Shown here piece by piece: positions 1 to 5,977 of a DNA stretch of 10,284 bases; within the stretch, counting starts at the first letter, position 1, and every line of letters starts with the position of its first letter. The translations under genes were made by a program, and so were the position numbers. Source of the stretch: Dehalococcoidia bacterium (GTDB lineage Bacteria; Chloroflexota; Dehalococcoidia; Tepidiformales; Tepidiformaceae); assembly GCA_023228745.1 (NCBI GenBank), contig JALOAP010000080.1, positions 1-10,284 on the forward strand, read 5' to 3'. The notes beneath the pieces are model-generated. The model had not been told where the DNA came from, did no database searches, and saw only the letters and a list, made by a program, of their open reading frames with translations.

Positions 1-165
1 AACTACAGCCTCGGCATCCGGGAACAGCTCATCTTCCCGGAGATCGACTACGACAAGGTCGATAAGGTGCGCGGGATGCAGGTGACGATCGTCACCACGG
101 CGACAACGGACGAAGAAGGGCGGCGGCTGCTCGAACTCATGGGCATGCCGTTCCGCAGGAGCTAG
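1..165 (+). CDS. rplE: 50S ribosomal protein L5 (uL5), C-terminal part, 5' end outside window
   Basis: The first 54 codons are open and end at TAG 163-165. The translation contains NYSLGIREQLIFPEIDYDKV, followed by a stretch ending in LLELMGMPFRRS. This is the conserved C-terminal part of uL5: the FPEI(D/E)YD segment, the strand with the TIVTTA pattern, and the LL..(L/M)GMPF(R/K) end. uL5 binds 5S rRNA in the central protuberance of the large subunit and contacts the P-site tRNA and uS13. The gene is cut by the window edge, so its start and full length cannot be seen. It is followed by rpsN as expected for an spc operon, and its stop codon forms part of the rpsN ribosome-binding site. Confidence 0.95.
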   Translation, partial: NYSLGIREQLIFPEIDYDKVDKVRGMQVTIVTTATTDEEGRRLLELMGMPFRRS

Positions 166-168
166 GAG
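164..168 (+). promoter_or_regulatory. Ribosome-binding site of rpsN overlapping the rplE stop codon
   Basis: AGGAG at 164-168 shares two bases with the TAG stop of rplE and lies 6 bases before the GTG at 175. It supports the GTG start of rpsN and suggests that translation of the two genes is coupled. Confidence 0.75.
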
Positions 169-174
169 AAGCAC

Positions 175-360
175 GTGGCGAAAAAGTCGCTTATCGAGAA
201 GTCGAAGCGCCCGCCGAAGTACCCGGCCCGGCAACATAACCGCTGCCGGATCTGCGGGAGGCCGAAGGCATATATGCGCCGTTTCGCGATGTGCCGCATC
301 TGCTTCCGTGAGCATGCACTGCGCGGCCTTCTGCCTGGCGTCGTGAAATCGAGCTGGTAA
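175..360 (+). CDS. rpsN: 30S ribosomal protein S14 type Z (uS14, zinc form)
   Basis: This encodes a 61-residue protein of the short zinc-binding class of uS14 (often named rpsZ or rpsN type Z). uS14 is a late-assembling protein of the head of the small subunit near the A site. The zinc ribbon is visible as CRIC at residues 24-27 and CRIC at 40-43. The protein starts MAKKSLIEKSKRP and ends GVVKSSW, as expected for the family. The length is the usual 61. The GTG start is chosen because it follows an AGGAG box at good spacing and gives the canonical MAKK N-terminus. It lies between rplE and rpsH, the standard spc position. No cysteine-free paralogue is seen in the window. Confidence 0.97.
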   Translation: MAKKSLIEKSKRPPKYPARQHNRCRICGRPKAYMRRFAMCRICFREHALRGLLPGVVKSSW

Positions 361-385
361 GAGCGAGGGACAAAGGGAAACGCCA

Positions 386-787
386 ATGAGTATGAACGAT
401 CCCATCGCCGATATGCTGACGCGCGTTCGCAATGCGAACATCGCGCGGCACGATACCGTGCTCATCCCCTCGTCCAAGATGAAGGTCGCGATTGCGAAAG
501 TCCTCAAGGACGAAGGCTTCATCCGGGACTACAAGGTGGAGGAAGACGGCACGGCACAGACCAAGCTGAAGGTTGAGCTCGGCTATGGCGGGCGCCGGCA
601 GCCCGTCCTCAGCGGACTGCAGCGCGTGTCCAAGCCCGGCCTTCGCGTCTACGTTCACCGGAACGAGATCCCCCGCGTCTATGGCGGGCTGGGGATCGCG
701 ATCCTTTCGACGCCCAAGGGCGTCATGACGGGGCAGGAAGCCCGGCGCCAGTCCGTTGGCGGCGAGCTCCTCTGCTACGTCTGGTAG
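386..787 (+). CDS. rpsH: 30S ribosomal protein S8 (uS8)
   Basis: This encodes 133 residues, the usual uS8 length. uS8 is a primary 16S rRNA-binding protein in the central domain of the small subunit; in E. coli it also represses the spc mRNA by binding near rplE. The N-terminus has the family signature DPIADMLTRVRNA. The C-terminus carries the near-invariant S108-T-P-K-G-V-M-T-G block, followed by AR and GGELLCYVW at the end. A second ATG sits two codons downstream; the first is preferred because MSMNDPIADM matches family starts. An AAAGGG run at 372-377 is a modest ribosome-binding site. The 25-base gap from rpsN is one of the larger ones in this block. Confidence 0.97.
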   Translation: MSMNDPIADMLTRVRNANIARHDTVLIPSSKMKVAIAKVLKDEGFIRDYKVEEDGTAQTKLKVELGYGGRRQPVLSGLQRVSKPGLRVYVHRNEIPRVYGGLGIAILSTPKGVMTGQEARRQSVGGELLCYVW

Positions 788-791
788 GAGG
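786..791 (+). promoter_or_regulatory. Strong ribosome-binding site of rplF overlapping the rpsH stop
   Basis: A full AGGAGG at 786-791 overlaps the TAG stop of rpsH (785-787) and lies 5 bases before the rplF ATG. It is the best Shine-Dalgarno match I noticed in the window. Confidence 0.8.
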
Positions 792-796
792 CGGCC

Positions 797-1342
797 ATGT
801 CGCGTATCGGACGTCAGCCTATTGCGGTTCCCGCCAACGTGACCGTGGATATCAACGCGGAGAACGCGGTCGTCGTGAAGGGGCCCAAGGGGCAACTCTC
901 GCGCCAGTTCCCGCGCACTATCGACCTGGTCCGGGAAGACGGCCAGCTCGTCGTGAACCGCCGCAGCGATGCCGGCCAGGAGCGTGCCCTCCACGGGCTC
1001 TCCCGCTCGCTGCTCGCGAACATGGTCACCGGCGTGACCGACGGCTTCACGAAGACGCTGGAAGTCCAGGGCGTGGGCTACCGCGCACAGCTCCAGGGTT
1101 CGAGCTTGCAGCTCGCACTCGGGTTCTCGCACCCGGTGGTCGTCGCGCCGCCCGAGGGCATCACCTTCGCAGTCGAAGGCCCCCGCATCCTCGTGCAGGG
1201 CATCGACAAGGAGCAGGTGGGCCAGGTCGCGGCCAACATCCGCAAGCTCCGGCCCCCCGAGCCGTACAAGGGCAAGGGCATCCGCTACCTTGGCGAGCGC
1301 GTGCGCCGCAAGGCGGGCAAGGCCGGGAAGGTAGGCAAGTAA
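797..1342 (+). CDS. rplF: 50S ribosomal protein L6 (uL6)
   Basis: This encodes 181 residues, normal for uL6, which binds 23S rRNA near the sarcin-ricin loop and factor-binding site. It begins MSRIGRQPIAVP, the standard N-terminus, and has the internal KTLEVQGVGYRAQLQG segment at the start of the second of two similar domains. The RNA-binding signature near the C-terminus, PEPYKGKGIRY, covers about residues 154-164. The protein ends in a lysine- and glycine-rich tail (residues about 171-181) that is a little more repetitive than usual (KAGKAGKVGK). The start is supported by AGGAGG 5 bases upstream. Its TAA stop touches the ATG of rplR. Confidence 0.97.
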   Translation: MSRIGRQPIAVPANVTVDINAENAVVVKGPKGQLSRQFPRTIDLVREDGQLVVNRRSDAGQERALHGLSRSLLANMVTGVTDGFTKTLEVQGVGYRAQLQGSSLQLALGFSHPVVVAPPEGITFAVEGPRILVQGIDKEQVGQVAANIRKLRPPEPYKGKGIRYLGERVRRKAGKAGKVGK

Positions 1343-1708
1343 ATGGCGAAGGCAACCAGTTATCTCGCCCGGCACCGGCGCCACAACCGCGTTCGCCGTC
1401 GAGTCCGCGGGACCGCCCAACGGCCGCGCCTCAATGTCTTCCGCAGTGCGACGCACATCTATGCCCAGGTCATCGATGACGTGGCTGGTGCGACGCTTGC
1501 CGCCGCCTCCGATGTCGAAAGCGACATCGCCGCGGCCGTGAAGGGCAAGACGAAGAGCGAACGCGCAGCCGCCGTCGGCAAGGCAGTCGCTGAACGTGCG
1601 AAGGCGAAGGGTGTGGAGCTCGTGGTCTTCGACCGTGGTGGCTACAAATACCACGGCCGCGTGCAGGCGCTCGCCGATGCCGCACGCGAAGCAGGATTGG
1701 GGTTCTAA
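1343..1708 (+). CDS. rplR: 50S ribosomal protein L18 (uL18)
   Basis: This encodes 121 residues, the typical uL18 length. uL18 binds 5S rRNA together with uL5 in the central protuberance. A basic arginine- and histidine-rich N-terminus (residues 9-29) is followed by the conserved RPRLNVFRS (27-35) and IYAQVIDD. The family C-terminal signature FDRGGYKYHGRV is at residues 96-107. The start ATG directly follows the rplF stop (TAAATG), so translation probably depends on terminating ribosomes; only weak purine runs inside the rplF end could act as a binding site. It is followed immediately by rpsE in the same fashion. Confidence 0.97.
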   Translation: MAKATSYLARHRRHNRVRRRVRGTAQRPRLNVFRSATHIYAQVIDDVAGATLAAASDVESDIAAAVKGKTKSERAAAVGKAVAERAKAKGVELVVFDRGGYKYHGRVQALADAAREAGLGF

Positions 1709-2209
1709 ATGGTCAACCAGTACGAAGCCGCACCGGAGGAGTTGACCGAAAAGGTCATCTATATCAACCGCGTGGCGAAGGTCGTTAAGGGTGGCCGGCG
1801 CTTCAGCTTCAGCGCGCTCGTGGTCGTCGGCGATGGCCGTGGCGGCGTGGGTGTCGGCCTTGGCCGCGCCAACGAAGTGCCGGAAGCCATCCGCAAGGGG
1901 GCAACCCTTGCCCGCCGCGGCATGATCCGCGTGCCGATGAAGGGAGGCACCATCGCCCACCCCACCATCGCGCGCTTCAACGCCGCCCAGGTGCTGATGA
2001 AGCCGGCGAGCCACGGAACCGGCGTAATTGCCGGCGGTGCCGTCCGCGCCATCATGGAGGCGGCCGGCATTACCGACGTGCTTGCCAAGTCGCTCGGCAG
2101 CCGGAACCCGGTGAACGTCTCGCGAGCAACCATCCAGGGGCTCGCGTCGCTCCGCGACCCCAAGGTCGCGCGCGAACGGCGCTTCGCCATCGTCCGTGGG
2201 GAGGCGTAG
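1709..2209 (+). CDS. rpsE: 30S ribosomal protein S5 (uS5)
   Basis: This encodes 166 residues, normal for uS5, a small-subunit protein at the mRNA entry side that affects decoding fidelity. It has the N-terminal double-stranded-RNA-binding-like domain with KVVKGGRRFSF (KGGRRFSF at 27-34); mutations in the equivalent loop cause spectinomycin resistance in E. coli. This is followed by the glycine-rich GDGRGGVGVGLGRANEVPEA segment (from residue 41). The second domain shows GTGVIAGGAVRAIMEAAGI and LGSRNPVNV. The usual form of the latter is LGS-(S/T)-NP, so the Arg is a small deviation. The ATG abuts the rplR stop (TAAATG). Confidence 0.97.
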   Translation: MVNQYEAAPEELTEKVIYINRVAKVVKGGRRFSFSALVVVGDGRGGVGVGLGRANEVPEAIRKGATLARRGMIRVPMKGGTIAHPTIARFNAAQVLMKPASHGTGVIAGGAVRAIMEAAGITDVLAKSLGSRNPVNVSRATIQGLASLRDPKVARERRFAIVRGEA

Positions 2210-2212
2210 GAG

Positions 2213-2401
2213 ATGGCGACGCTGCAGGTAACGTATCGCAAGAGCGCGATCGGCTATCGCCAGGATCAGAAAGACACGATCCGGAAGCTCGGCCTGCGGC
2301 GGCTCAACCAGACGGTGGAGCACGCCGATACGCCGACCATCCGCGGCATGATCTACAAAGTCCGTCACCTTGTTGACGTGAAGGAAGAGGGCTCGGAATG
2401 A
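2213..2401 (+). CDS. rpmD: 50S ribosomal protein L30 (uL30)
   Basis: This encodes 62 residues, as usual for bacterial uL30, a small protein on the large subunit surface. The family pattern is clear: SAIGYRQDQKDTIRKLGLRR from residue 11, then LN, and TPTIRGMIYKVRHLV from residue 40. A GGGGAGG run at 2198-2204 inside the end of rpsE gives a well-spaced ribosome-binding site (8 bases) for the ATG at 2213, which is 3 bases past the rpsE stop. Its own TGA overlaps the rplO ATG in an ATGA. uL30 is absent from some bacterial lineages, so its presence here is mildly informative. Confidence 0.96.
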   Translation: MATLQVTYRKSAIGYRQDQKDTIRKLGLRRLNQTVEHADTPTIRGMIYKVRHLVDVKEEGSE

Positions 2402-2880
2402 GCATCGGAGCACACGAGCTGCAGCCCCCACAGGGCGCGACGCACCAGCGCAAGCGCGTCGGGCGCGGCGACGGCAGTGGCTACGGAACGTACTCGGGCA
2501 AGGGCCTGAAGGGCCAGAAGTCCCGCAGCGGGAAGAAGCTGCCCTACCCCGCGTTCGAAGGTGGCCAGTTCCCGAGCAGCCGCAAGTTCGCGACCCTGCG
2601 CGGGTTCAACAACAAGTGGCGCATCCCGTTCCAGCCAGTGAACCTGGCTGATTTGGAGCGCTTCGATGAAGGTACGGAAGTCACCCCCGAGCTCCTGCGG
2701 GAAGCCGGCGTGCTCAAGCACCTGCGCCTGCCCGTCAAGATCCTCGGCAACGGCGACCTGACCCGGAAGTTGACCGTCAACGCACACGGATTCAGCGCAA
2801 GTGCGCGCGAGAAGATCGAGCAGGCCGGCGGTACTGTCGCGACGCTCGAATATTCGCGTGAGGCAAGGCCACACTCATGA
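2398..2880 (+). CDS. rplO: 50S ribosomal protein L15 (uL15)
   Basis: This encodes 160 residues, within the uL15 range; uL15 is an early 23S rRNA-binding protein with a long basic extension. The glycine-rich N-terminal part is visible: RKRVGRGDGSGYGTYSGKG (residues 18-36), then LKGQKSRSG to residue 45, and FEGGQFP at 53-59. The C-terminal globular part has LREAGVLK and LPVKILGNGDL. The segment KKLPYPAFEGG differs from the common RPGFEGG by a few residues. It overlaps rpmD by 4 bases (ATGA), and its own stop overlaps secY in the same way, so the three genes are probably translationally coupled. Confidence 0.96.
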   Translation: MSIGAHELQPPQGATHQRKRVGRGDGSGYGTYSGKGLKGQKSRSGKKLPYPAFEGGQFPSSRKFATLRGFNNKWRIPFQPVNLADLERFDEGTEVTPELLREAGVLKHLRLPVKILGNGDLTRKLTVNAHGFSASAREKIEQAGGTVATLEYSREARPHS

Positions 2881-4208
2881 CCACCCAGCCTGCATCTCGC
2901 CCCCGCCTGCTGCAGGCTATGGTCGACGCGTTCCGCCAGCCGGACGTGCGCCAGAAGCTGCTTTTCACCCTCGCGATGCTCGTGGTGTTCCGCTTCGTCG
3001 CGCACGTTCCCATCCCGAATGTCGATCGCGACGCGCTGGAGACCGCCTTCACCGACAACTCGCTGCTCGACTTCCTGAGCATCTTCTCCGGCGGTGCGCT
3101 CCAGAACTTGAGCGTCGCAGCTCTCGGCGTGTACCCGTACATCACGGCGTCGATCATCATGCAGATCATGACGCCGCTGATTCCGCAGCTCCGCGCCCTC
3201 TCCGAAGAGGGAGAGCAGGGGCGCCGGCGCGTTCAGCTGTATACGCACTGGATTGCCGTTCCGATGGCATTCGTCCAGGGCTACGGCCAGATCCTGTTCA
3301 TCAACCAGCAGGGCGGCGAAGTCGTTCGCGACTTCGGACTGCAAAATGACGCGCTTGGCACGCTCGCGACGCTCTTTACCCTCGCGGCAGGGACCATGTT
3401 CCTCGTTTGGCTTGGCGAGCTCATCACAGAGAATGGCATCGGCAACGGTGTCTCGCTGATCATCTTCGGCGGTATCGTCGCCACCATCCCGGGGCTCATC
3501 CCGAACCTCTCGACGCAGTCCATCATCGGTATCGCCGTGATGGCAGTGTTCGCGCTTGGGCTGGTTGCGCTCGTGGTCTTCTTCCAGGAGGCGCAGCGCC
3601 GGGTTCCCGTTCAGTACGCACGCTCGGCCTTCCGCGGTGGGCGCATGTATCGCCAGCAGGGCCAGAGCCACATCCCGCTCCGGGTGAACATGGCGGGGAT
3701 GATTCCCCTGATCTTCGCCTTCTCCATCATGATCCTCCCGGCCACGCTGGCGTCGTACTTTACGAACTCCGGCGGCTGGGTTGAGTCTGTCGCTGACTTC
3801 TTCGTGGATCAGTTCAACACTGGCCGGGGTGGCAGCGGAAGCGGCATTTACTGGCTCATCCTGTTCGTACTGGTCATCGTGTTCACGTTCTTCTACACGA
3901 TGGTCCAGTACCAGCAGCAGAACATCGCCAAGTCCCTGCAGCGCCAGGGCGCGTTCATCCCGGGCATCCGCCCCGGGCCACCCACCGAGGCCTACCTGAT
4001 GCGGGTGGTCACACGAATCACCTGGGGAGGCGCCTTCTTCCTCGGATTCGTGGCCGTACTGCCTTACTTCATCGGTATGATCACCGACGTTCAGGCGCTC
4101 ACTATCTCCAGTACCGGCTTCCTGATCGTTGTCGCAGTCGTTCTCGATACCATGAAGCAGCTTGAAGCACAGTTGCTCATGCGCAATTACGAAGGGTTCA
4201 TTCGCTAG
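2877..4208 (+). CDS. secY: Protein translocase subunit SecY
   Basis: This encodes 443 residues, the normal size for SecY, the channel-forming subunit of the SecYEG translocon in the cytoplasmic membrane. It exports unfolded proteins with SecA and inserts membrane proteins with the ribosome. The hydrophobic pattern fits ten membrane helices. The first is at about residues 25-43, with the following PIPNVD turn. The plug-region motif FSGGALQNLSVAALGVYPYI comes next, with the ASIIMQ segment after it. The conserved MAGMIPLIFAFSIMILPATL begins at residue 272. The cytoplasmic loop with AFIPGIRPG has Arg365, the equivalent of E. coli Arg357, which is needed for SecA-driven export. It lies in its classic position after rplO, coupled by ATGA, and its TAG overlaps the adk GTG. 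Confidence 0.98.
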   Translation: MTTQPASRPRLLQAMVDAFRQPDVRQKLLFTLAMLVVFRFVAHVPIPNVDRDALETAFTDNSLLDFLSIFSGGALQNLSVAALGVYPYITASIIMQIMTPLIPQLRALSEEGEQGRRRVQLYTHWIAVPMAFVQGYGQILFINQQGGEVVRDFGLQNDALGTLATLFTLAAGTMFLVWLGELITENGIGNGVSLIIFGGIVATIPGLIPNLSTQSIIGIAVMAVFALGLVALVVFFQEAQRRVPVQYARSAFRGGRMYRQQGQSHIPLRVNMAGMIPLIFAFSIMILPATLASYFTNSGGWVESVADFFVDQFNTGRGGSGSGIYWLILFVLVIVFTFFYTMVQYQQQNIAKSLQRQGAFIPGIRPGPPTEAYLMRVVTRITWGGAFFLGFVAVLPYFIGMITDVQALTISSTGFLIVVAVVLDTMKQLEAQLLMRNYEGFIR

Positions 4209-4846
4209 TGTTCATCGTGCTGTTGGGTCCCCCCGGTGCCGGCAAGGGCACACAGGCGCAACGCATCGCCGAATCGACCGGCCTCCTTCATATCTCCACA
4301 GGCGATATGTTCCGGGAGAACGTCCGGAATGAGACGGAGCTCGGCAAGGTAGCCAAGTCCTACATGGACCGGGGCGACCTCGTGCCCGACGAGATCACCA
4401 TCAAGATGCTCCTCGAGCGCATCGGCCGGCCCGATGCCGCCCAGGGCGCCATGTTCGACGGGTTCCCCCGCAACGTCGTCCAGGCGGAAGCACTCGATAC
4501 CGCGCTCGCCGGGCGCGGTGCAAAGATCGACCACGCACTGCTCATCAGTGTGCCCGACGAAGAACTCGTCGCGCGTCTCGGTGGACGCTGGATCTGCCGC
4601 CAGTGCGGCACCCTCTACCACGAGCGGAACGATCCGCCGAAGCAGCCGGGCGTCTGTGACAAGTGCGGCGGCGAACTCTACCAGCGCGACGACGACCGTC
4701 CCGAGGTAGTCCGCACTCGCTTGGAAAAGCAGAAGCCTCCAGCTGACCTGATCGACCATTACCGCAAGCACGGTGTGCTGACCGAGATCGACGGGCAGCG
4801 CTCGCTTGACGACGTCACCGCATCGCTGCTGGAGGCCATCCGCTAG
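4208..4846 (+). CDS. adk: Adenylate kinase, zinc-LID form
   Basis: This encodes 212 residues, a long-form cytoplasmic adenylate kinase that interconverts ATP + AMP and 2 ADP. The Walker A loop GPPGAGKGT is at residues 7-15, STGDMFR at 30-36 and DGFPR at 84-88 (AMP-binding and catalytic Arg88). The LID domain carries CRQC (130-133) and CDKC (150-153), a four-cysteine zinc site as in many Gram-positive and thermophile enzymes. DDRPEVVRTRL with Arg164, Arg169 and Arg171 follows. The start is GTG 4208, overlapping the last base of the secY TAG. It places Walker A at the usual distance from the N-terminus. The nearest purine box, GAAGGG at 4191-4196, is far away (11 bases), so coupling to secY is likely. 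Confidence 0.97.
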   Translation: MFIVLLGPPGAGKGTQAQRIAESTGLLHISTGDMFRENVRNETELGKVAKSYMDRGDLVPDEITIKMLLERIGRPDAAQGAMFDGFPRNVVQAEALDTALAGRGAKIDHALLISVPDEELVARLGGRWICRQCGTLYHERNDPPKQPGVCDKCGGELYQRDDDRPEVVRTRLEKQKPPADLIDHYRKHGVLTEIDGQRSLDDVTASLLEAIR

Positions 4847-5617
4847 ATGGCTGTGAAACTGAAGTCCGAAGACGAACTGAAGATTATGCGCGAGGCGGGG
4901 CGCATCGTCGGTCAGACGCTCGAGAAGATCCGGGAGATGGTCCGCCCGGGACTGAACCTGCTCGACGTCGAGTCGTTCGTTGAGGACGAGTTCAAGCGCG
5001 TGGGTGCTATCGAGACCTTCCGCGGTTATTCTCCCGCGCCAAAGTACCCGCCCTATCCCTCGAATATCTGCATCTCCGTCAATGAGCAGCTCGTGCACGG
5101 TATCCCCGTCGACCGCGTGCTCCAGGATGGCGATATCGTCAGCTTCGACCTTGGCGCGACGTACAAGGGCTACGTGGGCGACGCGGCGATTACGGTCGCC
5201 GTCGGCGAAGTGAGCGACGAGGCCAAGCGGCTCATGAAGGTCACCGAGGACGCGCTTTGGGCCGGGATTAAGGCGGCGGGCACAGGCACCCACCTGAACG
5301 ACATTTCGACAGCGATCGAGGATGCAATCACGCCGAGTGGCTTCTCGATCGTCCGTGGATACGGTGGGCACGGCGTCGGCCGCGATATGCACGAAGAGCC
5401 GCACGTCCAGAATCACCGGATGCGTTTCCGGGGGCAGCCGCTTAAGCCGGGTCTCGTGCTCGCGCTCGAGCCAATGGTCAACGTTGGCGGCCCGGACACC
5501 GTCGAGTGTGACGACGGTTGGACTGTAAAGACCAGGGATGGTAGCTTATGCTGTCATTTCGAACATACGATCGCAATTCGCGCGGGACGTGAGGTGGAAG
5601 TCCTCACGCTCCCGTAA
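4847..5617 (+). CDS. map: Methionine aminopeptidase type I
   Basis: This encodes 256 residues, the usual length for type I MetAP, which removes the initiator methionine from nascent proteins. All five metal ligands are present: Asp101, Asp112, His175, Glu208 and Glu239. The substrate-binding His84 lies in the VHGIP motif. The GYGGHGVGRDMHEEPHV segment surrounds His175. The last motif reads CCHFEHT, where the family usually has (A/S)QFEHT, so His237 replaces the normal Gln. The last 30 codons include TTA and AGG codons, which are unlike most of the neighbouring genes. ATG abuts the adk TAG (TAGATG). The gene is followed by the decayed infA region and not by an intact infA. Confidence 0.97.
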   Translation: MAVKLKSEDELKIMREAGRIVGQTLEKIREMVRPGLNLLDVESFVEDEFKRVGAIETFRGYSPAPKYPPYPSNICISVNEQLVHGIPVDRVLQDGDIVSFDLGATYKGYVGDAAITVAVGEVSDEAKRLMKVTEDALWAGIKAAGTGTHLNDISTAIEDAITPSGFSIVRGYGGHGVGRDMHEEPHVQNHRMRFRGQPLKPGLVLALEPMVNVGGPDTVECDDGWTVKTRDGSLCCHFEHTIAIRAGREVEVLTLP

Positions 5618-5638
5618 TGGATTATCAAGGCAAGAGGT

Positions 5639-5828
5639 GTGGCAACGAGGGATGCGATTGAAGTTGAACGGGTAGCTGCTGCCACCACGCGTGGTGGCGG
5701 CGCGTGTCGCCCCGGCGCAGGCGCGCGGCAAGCACATCCGTAGCGCTTCGGGACCAGCTCCCCGCGATCGCGTGTTGGTATTCTTTCGCGGCGCGGCACA
5801 GCCGCCAGCGAGTCACTACCGCTACAAC
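5639..5828 (+). pseudogene. infA: Apparent infA (translation initiation factor IF-1) remnant, frameshifted
   Basis: infA is the usual gene between map and rpmJ. GTG at 5639, preceded by AAGG at 5627-5630, opens MATRDAIEVE, which matches IF-1 N-termini (MAK.DAIEVEG). This frame then departs from IF-1 and stops at TAG 5741. IF-1-like pieces continue in the correct order but in changing frames. These are LLP from 5676 (IF-1 ALPN), LP at 5758, DRVLV at 5766-5780 (IF-1 LPGDRVTVE), LS at 5783, SRQRVT at 5800-5817 (IF-1 TRGRIT) and YRYN at 5817-5828 (IF-1 YRYK). Restoring one base each at about 5764, 5782, 5789 and 5816 would rebuild a continuous IF-1-like C-terminus of the right length. The net length is about 23 bases short and no stop follows YRYN. 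The fragments and order are seen directly; the homology is inferred. Alternatives are local assembly indels or chance resemblance. Confidence 0.68.
5677..5702 (+). repeat. Perfect 18-base palindrome with extended hairpin inside the infA remnant
   Basis: Positions 5681-5698 read GCCACCACGCGTGGTGGC, which is its own reverse complement. With two G-U pairs the RNA stem extends to 5677-5702, about 11 pairs around a CGCG loop. There is no T-run after it, so it is not a classical intrinsic terminator. It could be an RNA structure in the leader of the rpmJ-rpoA genes, a DNA-binding site, or chance in GC-rich decayed sequence. Confidence 0.6.
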
Positions 5829-5860
5829 CAAGCCGCCTCTCCTGGCAATTGGGGAACAAC

Positions 5861-5974
5861 ATGAAGGTACGAGCATCAGTCAAACCACGCTGCGACAAGT
5901 GCAAGGTGATTCGCCGGCACGGCCGCGTGATGGTCATTTGCGAAAATCCAAAGCACAAGCAGCGGCAGGGGTAG
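5861..5974 (+). CDS. rpmJ: 50S ribosomal protein L36 (bL36, zinc form)
   Basis: This encodes 37 residues: MKVRASVKPRCDKCKVIRRH and then a stretch ending in KHKQRQG. bL36 is a tiny zinc-ribbon protein of the large subunit that stabilises 23S rRNA folding. The four zinc ligands of the C-plus form are visible: Cys11, Cys14, Cys27 and His32. The KVRASVKP start and the usual 37-residue length leave little doubt. GGGGAA at 5851-5856 is 4 bases before the ATG, a rather tight ribosome-binding site. The TAG stop is 3 bases before the rpsM ATG. Its intact state contrasts with the broken sequence directly upstream. Confidence 0.96.
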   Translation: MKVRASVKPRCDKCKVIRRHGRVMVICENPKHKQRQG

Positions 5975-5977
5975 GGC

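Larger units (their letters stand above)
5618..5860 (+). other. 243-base gap between map and rpmJ without an intact gene
   Basis: This is the only long interval without an intact coding sequence. It holds the infA remnant (5639-5828) and the palindrome (5677-5702). I looked for -35/-10 pairs, since an alpha-operon promoter would be plausible here. I found only weak matches (for example TATTCT at 5779 without a -35 partner), so no promoter is called. A short ORF that runs through 5704-6024 in another frame has no recognisable content and overlaps rpmJ and rpsM. Confidence 0.7.

Noticed and set aside
191..2431. A 746-codon open frame on the minus strand across rpsN to rplO
   Set aside because: It lies wholly opposite intact ribosomal genes, is rich in His, Ala, Arg and Asp as expected for the reverse of GC-rich codons, and shows no recognisable domain. 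Its length follows from codon bias on the coding strand.
2801..3349. A 182-codon plus-strand frame overlapping rplO and secY
   Set aside because: It is an arginine/proline-rich alternate frame of secY with no family motif.
2544..3671. A 375-codon open frame on the minus strand opposite rplO and secY
   Set aside because: The same shadow effect applies, and the translation has an unnatural charged composition and no domain.
4205..5416. A 403-codon open frame on the minus strand opposite adk and map
   Set aside because: It is a shadow of two well-supported enzymes, with no start context or family motif.
5681..5720. The hairpin considered as an intrinsic terminator after map
   Set aside because: No T-run follows the stem; the downstream sequence is GC rich, and essential genes continue on the same strand.
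5771..5790. TATTCT considered as a -10 promoter element for the alpha genes
   Set aside because: No acceptable -35 hexamer lies 16-18 bases upstream, and the bases are explained as part of the infA remnant.
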